IMG/VR virus record: IMGVR_UViG_3300042504_002783
Location: 1 to 23,112 of that record
Strand: one strand, 5' to 3'
DNA: 23,112 nt
From: a virus
Shown: one piece after another, positions 5,503-13,735 of the stretch
Position numbering within the stretch: the first letter of the stretch is position 1
Layout of the letters: each line of letters begins with the position of its first letter
Translations under genes and position numbers: made by a program
The notes under the pieces: model-generated
Told to the model about the DNA's origin: nothing
The model's input: only the letters and a program-made list of their open reading frames with translations
Databases searched by the model: none

Positions 5503-7707
5503 ATGGCTAAAAAATATCCAAAAAGCGAATCAACAGAAAACTCAGTACTATCTAACGAAAATGCCTATATTACATGGGGAGACGATTTAGATAGTAAGCA
5601 AAAAGCTTTAGATCAAACTGCTGGTTGTTTAGATGAATACGGACTATATAGATCTACAGCAGGATATTCTGGTAGAATAAATAATTTTTCCAATATATTA
5701 CCTAATATTTCTAGTCGCCCTGGTCTTACCAGAGGCGGATACGATTATTTCAGATATGACGAAGCTGTTCCTAATCATATTAAAGAAATTATTCGTCGTG
5801 CAGATGATATATATCAAAAAGTAGGTTTAGTAAAAAATGTTATAGATCTTATGGGTGATTTTGCCGTACAAGGTATCAAACTAGTTTGTAAAAATAAAAA
5901 AACAGAGAGATTTTATCGTAAATGGTTTAAAAAAATCAATGGTAAAGAAAGAAGCGAAAGATTTCTTAATAACTTATATAAAACTGGTAATATAGTTATT
6001 AATAGACAAACAGCAAAAATAAGCCTAAAGACTACTGAAAACTTTTTTAGAACTTCGGCAGCTCCTGATACCACAGAAAATGATATTGATATTGTTAATG
6101 TTGAAAAAAGAGAAATACCTTGGAGGTACACTTTTATAGATCCTGTTTATGTTCATGTTTCAGCAGGATCTCTTTCGTCTTTCGTTGGACAGAAAAGATA
6201 CGAATTAGTTTTACCATCTAATCTCAGAAAGATCATAGCTTCCCCAAAAACAGAAAATGAAAAAATTATAGTTTCTGGTTTACCTAGTCAAATTTTAGAA
6301 GCAGCAAAAACCAAAAAACCATATCCTCTTGATCCAGAAAAAACCTGTGTGTTTCATTACAAGAAAGACGATTGGCAAAGTTGGGCTTTTCCAATGATCT
6401 ACAGTATCATGGATGATATTACGGTAATAGAAAAACTAAAATTAGCAGATATGGCAGCCCTAGATGGTGCTATTAGTAATATTCGTATTTTTAAATTAGG
6501 CAGTCTAGAACATAAGATAGCCCCAACTAAAGCAGCAGCAGCTAAACTATCCTCAATATTACAAAATAATGTTGGTGGTGGAACCATGGATCTTGTTTGG
6601 GGTCCAGATATAGAACTTATCGAAAGTAAAACTACAGTTCATAATTTTCTTGGAGAAGGTAAATATACGCCACATCTTAATAGTGTTTATGCCGGTCTTG
6701 GCATCCCTCCTACATTAACTGGAACATTCGGTGCTGCTGGTACTACTAATAATTTTATAAGCTTGAAAACATTAACACAAAGACTTCAATACGGTAGAGA
6801 TACTCTGGTTAGTTTTTGGGAAAAAGAAATAGAGATAGTACAGAAAGCTATGGGATTCAAATACGCAGCTAAAATAGAATTTGATAGAATGGATCTTAGT
6901 AATGAAGATGCTGAAAAGGCACTACTCATACAATTATTAGATAGAAATATTATCTCAGACGAAGTAGTCCAATCAAGATTCGGATTTGATCCTGATATGG
7001 AAAGAACAAGAGTTAACAGAGAACACAGAGAAAGAAAAACCAATAGAACTCCACCAAAGTCTGGTCCTTTCTATGATCCTATGATTGAAGAAACTCTTAA
7101 GAAAGTTGCTTTACAATTAGGTATTGTCACACCAAGTCAAGTGGGTCTAGATTTACCCAAGAAAAAATCTAGCGAACAAACAGCTTTAGAAATGAAAACA
7201 GTCATGCCTCCCAAAAATTCATTATCAGTTAAAGATTCGCCAGAATCTTTAAAAGGTATCCCACAACAAGGCAGACCCAAAAACTCTAAGGATTCAAAAC
7301 AAAGAAAAACAAAAACTTTCAGTCCACAAACAGGCGCTAAATTACACATATGGGCAAATGAGGCCCAAGAAAAAATTTCTGATATAATTAATCCAATATT
7401 ATTAGAATTTTATCAAAAGAAAAATATGCGTAGTTTATCCCACGAAGAATATTCTGAAGCTGAAAAGATAAGAACAAAACTTCTACTCTTATCTGCACCA
7501 TTCTCTAGCATGAACGAAGAAAGTATTGTTAAATCTTTCGCCTCATTGACCAATAATTCTGAACAAACATATAATCTATATCTTCAATTTTTAAATTCAA
7601 CCAAAAATAGCCTTAATAGAGATTTGAATGTTGACGATATTAAGGATATCAAATCTTATTTTTACTCATTGGTGTATGATTATGAAAATAATGGAGATAT
7701 TCAATGA
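5503..7707 (+). CDS. portal protein, 734 aa
   Basis: This protein forms the ring at the capsid vertex through which DNA enters and to which the neck attaches. Residues 90-190 have the usual portal opening, including KVGLVKNVIDLMGDFAVQGI. Residues 265-300 hold the DW-x-W segment (KKDDWQSWAFPMIYSIMDDI), and the middle carries GIPPTLTGTFGAAGTTNNF before a long helix. After about residue 545 there is a basic linker (KGIPQQGRPKNSKDSKQRK) and a helical C-terminal extension of roughly 120 residues, making it longer than compact portals. The TerL gene ends 44 nt upstream, and I see no clear ribosome binding site in this AT-rich gap. It ends in an ATGA overlap with the protease gene. Confidence 0.88.
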   Translation: MAKKYPKSESTENSVLSNENAYITWGDDLDSKQKALDQTAGCLDEYGLYRSTAGYSGRINNFSNILPNISSRPGLTRGGYDYFRYDEAVPNHIKEIIRRADDIYQKVGLVKNVIDLMGDFAVQGIKLVCKNKKTERFYRKWFKKINGKERSERFLNNLYKTGNIVINRQTAKISLKTTENFFRTSAAPDTTENDIDIVNVEKREIPWRYTFIDPVYVHVSAGSLSSFVGQKRYELVLPSNLRKIIASPKTENEKIIVSGLPSQILEAAKTKKPYPLDPEKTCVFHYKKDDWQSWAFPMIYSIMDDITVIEKLKLADMAALDGAISNIRIFKLGSLEHKIAPTKAAAAKLSSILQNNVGGGTMDLVWGPDIELIESKTTVHNFLGEGKYTPHLNSVYAGLGIPPTLTGTFGAAGTTNNFISLKTLTQRLQYGRDTLVSFWEKEIEIVQKAMGFKYAAKIEFDRMDLSNEDAEKALLIQLLDRNIISDEVVQSRFGFDPDMERTRVNREHRERKTNRTPPKSGPFYDPMIEETLKKVALQLGIVTPSQVGLDLPKKKSSEQTALEMKTVMPPKNSLSVKDSPESLKGIPQQGRPKNSKDSKQRKTKTFSPQTGAKLHIWANEAQEKISDIINPILLEFYQKKNMRSLSHEEYSEAEKIRTKLLLLSAPFSSMNEESIVKSFASLTNNSEQTYNLYLQFLNSTKNSLNRDLNVDDIKDIKSYFYSLVYDYENNGDIQ

Positions 7708-9209
7708 TAATATATGATCAAGAAATTGCAGATAATTTAGAAGAATTGATCAAAGCTAGTGCGAGCATATCCATAGCCTCTATTGCACAACCTTCTGAGT
7801 CAGAAGCATTCAATAATACTTTGCGTATTGAGCAAGATGATAAAAAACTATCCTCTTTGGCTTCTTACAATGATAAAGACCTATATTATGTACAATCAAT
7901 CTTAGTATCTTCATCATGGAATAAAAATGATGATATTTTTAGTAAAGAAGAAGTTTGGGCGGCCAAAAATACTCCAGAAGATAAACCAACGAATTTAGAA
8001 CATAATGAGAATCTTATTATTGGTCATATTGTTTCTAATTGGCCAATTGATGATGATGGACAAATGTTGGATCCATCAACACCAACAGAACAACTTCCTG
8101 ATAAGTTTCATATCGTAACAGGATCTGTCATCTACAAAGCCTACACCACTCCCGAACTTAAGGATAGAGCTGAAAAATTAATAGCAGAAATTGAAAATGG
8201 AACAAAATATGTTAGTATGGAATGTATGTTTAGTGGTTTTGATTATGGTCTAATGGATAATACAACTGGACAATATAAAATATTAGCTAGATCTAATGAA
8301 ACAGCATTTCTTACCAAACATCTTCGTGCGTATGGTGGTAAGGGCGAATATGATAATCATAAAATTGGCAGAGTTTTAAGAAATATAACCTTTTCAGGCA
8401 AGGGTTATGTTGACAAGCCAGCTAATCCTGATAGTATAATATTTACCAAAGATAATTTTTTAAGCATCGCCAATATAAAAAATAACAAAAATAATATTTC
8501 GGGTGTATCAGAAATAAGACCAAATAACATGGAGAACATTACTATGAGTCTAGAAAACGAAGTAGCCGATCTCAAAGAAAAAGTACAAGCTATGACAGAT
8601 TGTGCTTCAGCCACTAAAGAAGCCTACACACAAGTTGCTGAACTAAAAGATAAAATTGTTGCTCTAGAAACAGAACTACAAAACACCAAGGGTGCTTATG
8701 ATGCTTTAGTTTCAACAACAGAAGCAGCGAAAAAAATGAGCGAAGAAGAAATGATGAAGAGAGAAGAAGAAATGAAAAAGGCTAAATCAGAGCTAGAAAT
8801 CGCTCTAGAAGCTGTAGCTGCTTATAAGAATAAAGAAGAAGAAATGATGAAAAAAGAGAAGAAGATGAAAAGAATGGCTTCTCTTATTGAAAAAGGCATA
8901 GACCAAGAAGTAGTTGCTTCAACCGTTGATCAATTTGAATCATTAGAAGATTCAACTTTTGATGCTCTTGTCGCACTTTTTACAGAGGCAGCTAAAAAGA
9001 AAGCAGAAATGCCTATGAAAGAAGAGAAGAAAGCATCTTCTAGTAATGAAACAAATACTGAAGAAGCGCTAGACAATGTTGAAACCAATACTGAAGATCT
9101 TGATCTAAGTGCTGGCAGTGATCATACAGAAAATGTAGATACAACACGCGCAGCATTAGTTGATTTTGTATGTGCTAGACTAGGTAAAAAACTTAATAAG
9201 GGAGAATAA
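7704..9209 (+). CDS. prohead maturation protease fused to scaffold, 501 aa
   Basis: ATG at 7704 shares an ATGA with the portal stop and has GGAG 7 nt upstream. Residues about 60-250 look like a prohead serine protease: NLEHNENLIIGHI gives a candidate catalytic histidine H100, and KYVSMECMF gives a candidate serine S171, followed by a conserved-looking FSGKGYVDKPANPDS near 245-260. Residues 281-430 are a highly charged coiled coil rich in E, K and M (EEEMMKKEKKMKRM), typical of scaffolds, and the end is acidic. The fusion would assemble inside the prohead, then digest the scaffold and other head proteins. An internal start (8544) could produce the scaffold alone. The assignment relies on the motif pair, the coiled coil and the place between portal and capsid genes. 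Confidence 0.85.
   Translation: MIIYDQEIADNLEELIKASASISIASIAQPSESEAFNNTLRIEQDDKKLSSLASYNDKDLYYVQSILVSSSWNKNDDIFSKEEVWAAKNTPEDKPTNLEHNENLIIGHIVSNWPIDDDGQMLDPSTPTEQLPDKFHIVTGSVIYKAYTTPELKDRAEKLIAEIENGTKYVSMECMFSGFDYGLMDNTTGQYKILARSNETAFLTKHLRAYGGKGEYDNHKIGRVLRNITFSGKGYVDKPANPDSIIFTKDNFLSIANIKNNKNNISGVSEIRPNNMENITMSLENEVADLKEKVQAMTDCASATKEAYTQVAELKDKIVALETELQNTKGAYDALVSTTEAAKKMSEEEMMKREEEMKKAKSELEIALEAVAAYKNKEEEMMKKEKKMKRMASLIEKGIDQEVVASTVDQFESLEDSTFDALVALFTEAAKKKAEMPMKEEKKASSSNETNTEEALDNVETNTEDLDLSAGSDHTENVDTTRAALVDFVCARLGKKLNKGE
8531..8546 (+). promoter_or_regulatory. internal ribosome binding site and start for the scaffold
   Basis: GGAGA at 8531-8535 precedes an in-frame ATG at 8544 by 8 nt. 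This is as good a Shine-Dalgarno arrangement as those of the main genes, and it falls exactly at the junction between the protease domain and the coiled coil. A second in-frame ATG at 8529 overlaps the site and has no such spacing. Confidence 0.6.
8544..9209 (+). CDS. nested scaffold protein from internal start, 221 aa (predicted)
   Basis: Starting at residue M281 of the protease-scaffold reading frame, this product would be MSLENEVADLKEKVQAMTD and onward: coiled-coil segments to about residue 150 of the short form, then an acidic serine/threonine-rich region and a basic C-terminal helix (VDFVCARLGKKLNKG). It lacks the whole protease domain. Lambda makes its scaffold Nu3 the same way, from a start inside protease gene C, so a large excess of scaffold over protease can be produced. 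The evidence is the strong internal ribosome binding site and its placement at the domain boundary; expression itself is inferred. Confidence 0.55.
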   Translation: MSLENEVADLKEKVQAMTDCASATKEAYTQVAELKDKIVALETELQNTKGAYDALVSTTEAAKKMSEEEMMKREEEMKKAKSELEIALEAVAAYKNKEEEMMKKEKKMKRMASLIEKGIDQEVVASTVDQFESLEDSTFDALVALFTEAAKKKAEMPMKEEKKASSSNETNTEEALDNVETNTEDLDLSAGSDHTENVDTTRAALVDFVCARLGKKLNKGE

Positions 9210-9212
9210 CAA

Positions 9213-9668
9213 ATGGCTCTTAAATCAGATCGTATCGAACTATTAACAGATATCTCTTTCTTCATGACAACTGAAGCCGAAAGAGGTGGTGTAGTTAGTG
9301 CCGTAACAAGTGGTTCTGGCGTTTCTATGGATGACGCTAATGCTGTAGTAGCATATGCTGCCGCTGCTTCTGGCTCAAAACCAGTTGGCGTTTTGCTAAA
9401 TGATGTTGTTGATCTAGATCTTACTAGACAACACATTAATTGGCACAAAGACGAAGTACAAGTTGGTGGCAAGGTCACCGTACTACGTAACGGCCAAGTA
9501 ACAACGAACATGCTTGTATCCGGTATTGTTCCAACAGTTGGCACCCCAGCTTATGTCGGTGCTAGTGGTCTAATTGGTACAAGTAGCACCAATGCTGTTC
9601 AAATCGGCTCATTCTTAAGTGGTAAGGATGCCGATGGTTATGCCAAAGTATCCGTCAACATCGCTTAA
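9213..9668 (+). CDS. putative capsid decoration/head stabilisation protein, 151 aa
   Basis: ATG at 9213 is preceded by a strong GGGAGA, nearly the same leader as the major capsid gene, so both are probably translated at high rates. The protein is small and glycine, serine and valine rich. Its second half (GGKVTVLRNGQVTTNML, then TVGTPAYVGASGLIGT and IGSFLSGKDADGYAKVSVNI) has the pattern of beta-rich capsid-binding proteins such as DUF2190-type decoration proteins. Position between scaffold and major capsid gene supports this, as in lambda gpD. Codons favour GGT, GTT and CGT more than in the neighbouring minor genes. No sequence signature is decisive. Confidence 0.6.
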   Translation: MALKSDRIELLTDISFFMTTEAERGGVVSAVTSGSGVSMDDANAVVAYAAAASGSKPVGVLLNDVVDLDLTRQHINWHKDEVQVGGKVTVLRNGQVTTNMLVSGIVPTVGTPAYVGASGLIGTSSTNAVQIGSFLSGKDADGYAKVSVNIA

Positions 9669-9686
9669 TTAAGGGAGAAGAAAAAC

Positions 9687-10691
9687 ATGTCCAATAAAGC
9701 TTTTGAACCAACACCAGAACTTACAGACCTTCTTGTTCGTTCTGGCTCATTAAATAAAGAAGAGGCCCTAGGTGCTAATGCAGAGTTTGCAAAAGCTCTA
9801 GAACTTCCACTTCGACAAGGTATTCTAAATGGTGATATTCTCAATGGTATTTTCGAGCCAATCCAACTTGCTCAAAGTGCTACTCCAGAATTTCCATTAG
9901 ATTTCCTTGCTCCTGGTACCGAGAAGGACTTTGTTGCTTACACAATTCCCAATCACGGCTATATTCCAGAGCGTCATGTTGAAGGCGACTATGTCATGGT
10001 TCCAACCTATGACATTGGTGCTAGCATCGACTACCTCTTAAAGTATGCTCGTGATGCTCGCTGGGACGTTGTTGGTCGTGCTATGGAAGTTATGGAAGCT
10101 CAATTCGTCAAAAAGATGAATGACGATGGCTGGCATACACTTCTTGCTGCTGGTGTTGATCGTAACATTGTTGTTTATGACAGCGATGCCGATGCTGGTC
10201 AATTTACCAAGCGTCTTGTAAGTTTAATGAAGACCGTTATGCGTCGTAATGGTGGTGGTAACTCCACTTCAGCTAACCGTGGCCGACTCACAGACGTTTA
10301 CGTATCTCCAGAAGCTATGGAAGATATTCGTAACTGGGGTGTTGACCAAGTTGATGAAGTTACACGTCGTGAGATCTATGTTGCTGCCGATGGTACTCTT
10401 AATAGAGTATTCGGTGTTAACCTACACGACCTTGATGAGCTAGGCGAGAGTCAAGAATATCAACTATTCTATGACAACGTACTATCTGGCACATTACCAG
10501 AAGGCGACGTAGAACTAGTTGTTGGTTTAGATCTTAGCAAGAGAGATAGCTTTATAATGCCAGTTCGTGAAGCCGTTCAAATCTTCGAAGACGATACTCT
10601 CCATCGTCAAAAGAGAGCCGGTTTCTATGGCTGGGCAGAACAAGGCTTTGCTGTTCTAGACAACCGCAGAGTTCTATTAGGCTCACTCTAA
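9687..10691 (+). CDS. major capsid protein, 334 aa
   Basis: A strong GGGAGAA lies 8-10 nt before the ATG. The protein has a polar helical N-terminus (residues 1-50), then VEGDYVMVPTYDIGASIDY and a long helix (ARDARWDVVGRAMEVMEAQF) resembling the spine helix of the HK97 fold, a flexible GGGNSTSANRGR segment near 190-201, and strand-rich A-domain-like sequence to the end. Size, place after protease/scaffold and decoration genes, codon use typical of highly expressed genes, and an intrinsic terminator 30 nt downstream all fit the shell protein. The conserved-looking GYIPERHVEGDY suggests a defined family I cannot name with certainty. Confidence 0.85.
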   Translation: MSNKAFEPTPELTDLLVRSGSLNKEEALGANAEFAKALELPLRQGILNGDILNGIFEPIQLAQSATPEFPLDFLAPGTEKDFVAYTIPNHGYIPERHVEGDYVMVPTYDIGASIDYLLKYARDARWDVVGRAMEVMEAQFVKKMNDDGWHTLLAAGVDRNIVVYDSDADAGQFTKRLVSLMKTVMRRNGGGNSTSANRGRLTDVYVSPEAMEDIRNWGVDQVDEVTRREIYVAADGTLNRVFGVNLHDLDELGESQEYQLFYDNVLSGTLPEGDVELVVGLDLSKRDSFIMPVREAVQIFEDDTLHRQKRAGFYGWAEQGFAVLDNRRVLLGSL

Positions 10692-10720
10692 TTAGTAGTT
10701 GTTCATTTTGAACTAAAATT

Positions 10721-10748
10721 AGCCGCTCCACACGGGGCGGCTTTTTTT
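10721..10748 (+). terminator. intrinsic terminator after the major capsid gene
   Basis: AGCCGCTCC (10721-10729) pairs with GGGGCGGCT (10734-10742) over a 4-nt ACAC loop with one G-T wobble, followed by seven T residues (10742-10748). This is a textbook rho-independent terminator. It should lower transcription of the neck and tail genes relative to the head genes, or require a new promoter in 10749-10808. Confidence 0.92.
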
Positions 10749-10808
10749 ATATGTCTAAAGGTGTATTACTATATGATTCGATCTTCTTACAAAATATAAA
10801 GGGAAATT

Positions 10809-11327
10809 ATGAGTTGGCAAATAGAAATTCCCATCATGGTCAGAACATTAATTAATGATCTTGGATCAACCCCAACTTATTCTGATGATAGAATATTACA
10901 AATTATAGTTGTTTCAGCTAAATATGTACAATTCGACGTATCATTGGATCATAACTATGTGATAGATGTTGCCAATCCTTCTATATCGCCAGATCCAACA
11001 GAAGATAATGATTCTATTTTTATTAGTTTAGTAGCTCTTAAAGCTGCTTGTATTATTGATCAAAGTGAATATAGAACCAAAGCAGCTATGGAAGGAATAC
11101 GCGCTGCTCTTGGACCAGCCAGCTTGTCAGTAGTCGGACAAAGTGCCGCTTGGCAAACAATTCTGGAGCGTGGTTCTTGTGCATCTTACGAAGAACTAAC
11201 CTCTCATTGGGATGTTAAAGAAGCTACTGCTATACGCGCTGTTCTTAGTCCTTTTGTTGGTAATGATTTTGATCCTGAGCGTCAAAGAACTTATAATTAT
11301 GGATATAGAAATAATTTTTACTCTTAA
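10809..11327 (+). CDS. putative head-tail connector/adaptor protein, 172 aa
   Basis: ATG at 10809 follows an AAAGGGA site. The N-terminus (IEIPIMVRTLINDLGSTPTY, then SDDRILQIIVVSAKYVQFDV) has the helical pattern of gp6-like head-tail connectors, which form the ring just below the portal. A second helical block (FISLVALKAACIIDQSEYRT) and a tyrosine-rich C-terminus follow. It is the first gene after the capsid terminator, where connector genes normally lie. No catalytic motif is present. The call is from helix pattern and position. Confidence 0.55.
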   Translation: MSWQIEIPIMVRTLINDLGSTPTYSDDRILQIIVVSAKYVQFDVSLDHNYVIDVANPSISPDPTEDNDSIFISLVALKAACIIDQSEYRTKAAMEGIRAALGPASLSVVGQSAAWQTILERGSCASYEELTSHWDVKEATAIRAVLSPFVGNDFDPERQRTYNYGYRNNFYS

Positions 11328-11341
11328 ATGAAGGATTTTTT

Positions 11342-11734
11342 ATGTCTGCTGGTTCTTATGATTTTGTAATCGAGCAAGGTGCGTCATATGGTGTCTCTAT
11401 ACAGTATACTAATGCTAGTGGAATACCAATAGATCTATCTCAATTTTCTCATGCTAGAATGCAATGGATCACAGATTCTAATAATGCTTTATCTTTTACT
11501 ACTACAAACACCAATTCTGGTTTATATTTATTCGAATTTGGATCTCCTTTAAGTAGTGGTATCATTAATTTAAAAATACCAGCTAGTATTACAGGAGGAT
11601 ATAACTTTACAACAGCAGAATATGATATGGAATTAGTATCTAATAATGATTTTTATAATGGCGGTGGTCCTGAAGTTATTCGATTATTACAAGGTAATGT
11701 GACTATTGTTCCAGAAATTACAAAAATTATATAA
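11342..11734 (+). CDS. beta-rich virion protein, paralogue of the 13325-13723 product, 130 aa
   Basis: AAGGA precedes the ATG. The protein opens with YDFVIEQGASYGVSIQYTN and ends with YDMELVSN...VIRLLQGNVTIVPEIT. This is a beta-sandwich-like pattern that I associate with small structural proteins of T4-like cyanophages and with N-terminal domains of phage fibres or baseplate appendages. The product of 13325-13723 has the same order of elements: a G-x-SY opening, a central RM/RGQI strand, a Y-x-x-EL strand and a final QG strand. The two genes flank the fibre-like gene and its DUF4376-like partner, so they may serve as appendage bases or head ornaments. Confidence 0.5.
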   Translation: MSAGSYDFVIEQGASYGVSIQYTNASGIPIDLSQFSHARMQWITDSNNALSFTTTNTNSGLYLFEFGSPLSSGIINLKIPASITGGYNFTTAEYDMELVSNNDFYNGGGPEVIRLLQGNVTIVPEITKII

Positions 11735-11748
11735 GTAGTGTGATATGA

Positions 11749-12819
11749 ATGAATATATTAACAATCACTCCAGAATCCAGTAATATCAATGTTGATGATA
11801 ATAATACTAGCGGCTTATTAAACGTATCTACATCTTCTAATATCAACACACTTACTAATATTTATCCTACTACCAGTAATATTAGCATTAATAGTACAAC
11901 TGGTCCATCCGTTGTAACGGTATCTGGTGTTAATTCTTTAGCTAATATAGTTAATATTAGTTCAGCATCATATAGTAATACTGTTGTGTCTGGAGCTTCA
12001 GGAGTCTATAGTTCTTATGGTAGATTATCTTTAGCAAGCAATAATCCTATCTATAATACCGATATTACTAATAATACCATATACTACACACCATACTTAG
12101 GTAATAAATTATCATTATATGATTCATCAACATCTTCGTGGTCAGACTATACTTTTAGTGAATTATCTTTAAGTTTATTAGCATCAACTAACGATACTAA
12201 TTATGATATTTTTATATATTATAATGGTAATAGTTTAGTTATGGAAAAAATTGCTTGGCTTAATAATTCTAATAGAAATTCATCACTAATTTTACAAGAT
12301 GGTATTTATGTACTATCTACCGATGCAAAGAAAAGATATGTGGGATCCATCAGAACAACATCAACATCAACCACAGAAGATAGTAAAAAGAAAAGATTTG
12401 TATGGAATAATAGTAATAAAATAGTTAAGCAAATTTATGCTACAGATTCTGTTCTTCATACTTATACTACATCATCATATAGACCATATAAAAATATTAC
12501 TACATCTGGTATAACAAGAATAGAATTTATTAGTGGTATAGACCAGTATTTATCTGTTTCTCTACATAGTGATCATTTTAATGAATCAAATTTCTCTTCT
12601 GTTGCTCTTGGTTTAGATTCGACTAGCAATCCTAATATTGATATAATTAATGGCATCTACGTTAGCGCAGGATCGCCCTATGGACACTCTAATATATCAA
12701 CATCGTCTAATACTTATGTTAATACAAATTTAGGATATCATTATATTCAGATACTACAATACGGATCATCAATTTCTACATTCAACAAAGCCATATTATC
12801 AGGAGCTATTTTATGTTAA
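11749..12819 (+). CDS. fibre/spike-like virion protein, 356 aa
   Basis: Residues 1-88 are low-complexity serine, threonine and asparagine sequence in short strand-like repeats (SSNINVDD, TSSNINTL, TTSNISIN), typical of fibrous regions. Residues 91-220 match a pattern that I recall from many phage tail-fibre and receptor-binding proteins: GRLSLASNNP, IYYTPYLGNKLSLYD, YTFSELSLSL, YDIFIYYNG, LILQDGIYVLS, RYVGSIRTTSTSTTEDS and KKRFVWN. The C-terminal part is beta-rich and would hold the trimer tip. The ATG at 11749 has a poor ribosome binding site; another ATG at 11745 is in a different frame. It overlaps the DUF4376-like gene by 7 nt. It probably forms an external appendage; the receptor is unknown. 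Confidence 0.65.
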   Translation: MNILTITPESSNINVDDNNTSGLLNVSTSSNINTLTNIYPTTSNISINSTTGPSVVTVSGVNSLANIVNISSASYSNTVVSGASGVYSSYGRLSLASNNPIYNTDITNNTIYYTPYLGNKLSLYDSSTSSWSDYTFSELSLSLLASTNDTNYDIFIYYNGNSLVMEKIAWLNNSNRNSSLILQDGIYVLSTDAKKRYVGSIRTTSTSTTEDSKKKRFVWNNSNKIVKQIYATDSVLHTYTTSSYRPYKNITTSGITRIEFISGIDQYLSVSLHSDHFNESNFSSVALGLDSTSNPNIDIINGIYVSAGSPYGHSNISTSSNTYVNTNLGYHYIQILQYGSSISTFNKAILSGAILC

Positions 12820-13313
12820 ATATATTGCATAAAACAATTAATGATATAGTTCCTATTATCGGTATAACACAAGAAGATAATAATTATATAATTGAATATG
12901 TTAATCAACCAAATCAAGAACAATTAACTTTAATTAATGCAGTCATTAATGATTGGCCACTAGAGCAAGCTAAATTATTAAAAATAGCAGAATTAGATCT
13001 GTCGTGGTCTAAAAAATTAAAAAATGGGTGGGTAACACCACTAGGATGGAAATTAGGAATAACTACAGAAGATGTTACTTTATTAAGTGGTGCATTTATT
13101 TTAGCCAAGGAAGCTGCTGAGATGGGTATAACAGACTTAGCCAATATAATAGACTCTAACGGTGTATCACATTCTATAATGTTTTCTGAATTTGTTGAAT
13201 TAATGTTAGAATATGGCCAATACAGAACATCTATAAGCTTATGGTATTCTGAAAAATTATCTAATATAAAATCAGCAACATCAATAAATCAAGTTAATAA
13301 CATCATTATTTAG
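12813..13313 (+). CDS. DUF4376-like protein, probably a fibre-associated or fibre assembly protein, 166 aa
   Basis: ATG at 12813 has AGGAG 7 nt upstream and overlaps the fibre gene. Residues 1-50 form a small alpha-beta module (YIIEYVNQPNQEQLTLINAVINDWPL). Residues 55-162 follow the DUF4376 layout: a polar helix ending in a W-x-T-P-x-G-x-K turn, LLSGAFILAKEAAEMG, IDSNGVSHSIMFSEFVELM, and a closing helix pair with SLWYSEKLSNIKSATSINQV. DUF4376 domains occur in phages at fibre C-termini or as small proteins encoded beside fibres. Overlap with the fibre gene suggests that the two products act together, as chaperone or as an attached subunit. Confidence 0.6.
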   Translation: MLNILHKTINDIVPIIGITQEDNNYIIEYVNQPNQEQLTLINAVINDWPLEQAKLLKIAELDLSWSKKLKNGWVTPLGWKLGITTEDVTLLSGAFILAKEAAEMGITDLANIIDSNGVSHSIMFSEFVELMLEYGQYRTSISLWYSEKLSNIKSATSINQVNNIII

Positions 13314-13324
13314 TGGAGATTAAT

Positions 13325-13723
13325 ATGGCTTCTTTCTGTGTTACAATTTTTGATACAATAGAAAATGCAGCTGAAAATGATGCTTGCTTTGGAACATCAA
13401 CCAAAAACCTATCTCTGAACAAAGGATCTAGTTATAGAATAACATATCAATTAAGTAAGAACAGTGGTAGTGCGAGTATCGTTGGATACACACTACGTGG
13501 ACAAATAAAACCTACTTCAACATCGTCTACAATACTATTAGATATGTCCACGAGCAATCTTTTATTGAGACTAGATCCTCCGAACAGCAGAATCATGATG
13601 TATATTCCTGAATCATTTACGGAATCTATTTCTGAATCAATTTGCTATTATTATATTGAGTTATTAAATTCTGGAGGTGAAGCATCAAGAATTATTCAAG
13701 GACAAATTAATTTTAATATATAA
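13325..13723 (+). CDS. beta-rich virion protein, paralogue of the 11342-11734 product, 132 aa
   Basis: I chose ATG 13325 because GGAG lies 6 nt upstream; a GTG at 13313 in the same frame overlaps that site and is unlikely to be used. The protein has LSLNKGSSYRITYQLSKNSG, YTLRGQIKP, SRIMMYIPESFTESIS, CYYYIELLNSGGEASRIIQG and a final FNI strand. The order of elements matches the 11342-11734 protein, so they are probably homologous beta-sandwich proteins. The first 25 residues (FCVTIFDTIENAAENDACFG) have no counterpart there and contain two cysteines. The role is unknown; a virion appendage or neck component is likely from the neighbours. Confidence 0.5.
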   Translation: MASFCVTIFDTIENAAENDACFGTSTKNLSLNKGSSYRITYQLSKNSGSASIVGYTLRGQIKPTSTSSTILLDMSTSNLLLRLDPPNSRIMMYIPESFTESISESICYYYIELLNSGGEASRIIQGQINFNI

Positions 13724-13735
13724 TAGGATTTTATT

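Noticed and set aside
9122-9544. A 140-codon minus-strand open frame over the scaffold end and decoration-like gene
   Set aside because: It lies antisense to two well-supported genes, has no ribosome binding site, and its serine, threonine and proline-rich product is what antisense reading of such codons gives.
13313-13324. Earlier GTG start for the 13325-13723 gene
   Set aside because: It would place the start codon across the ribosome binding site GGAG (13315-13318), which is well spaced for ATG 13325.
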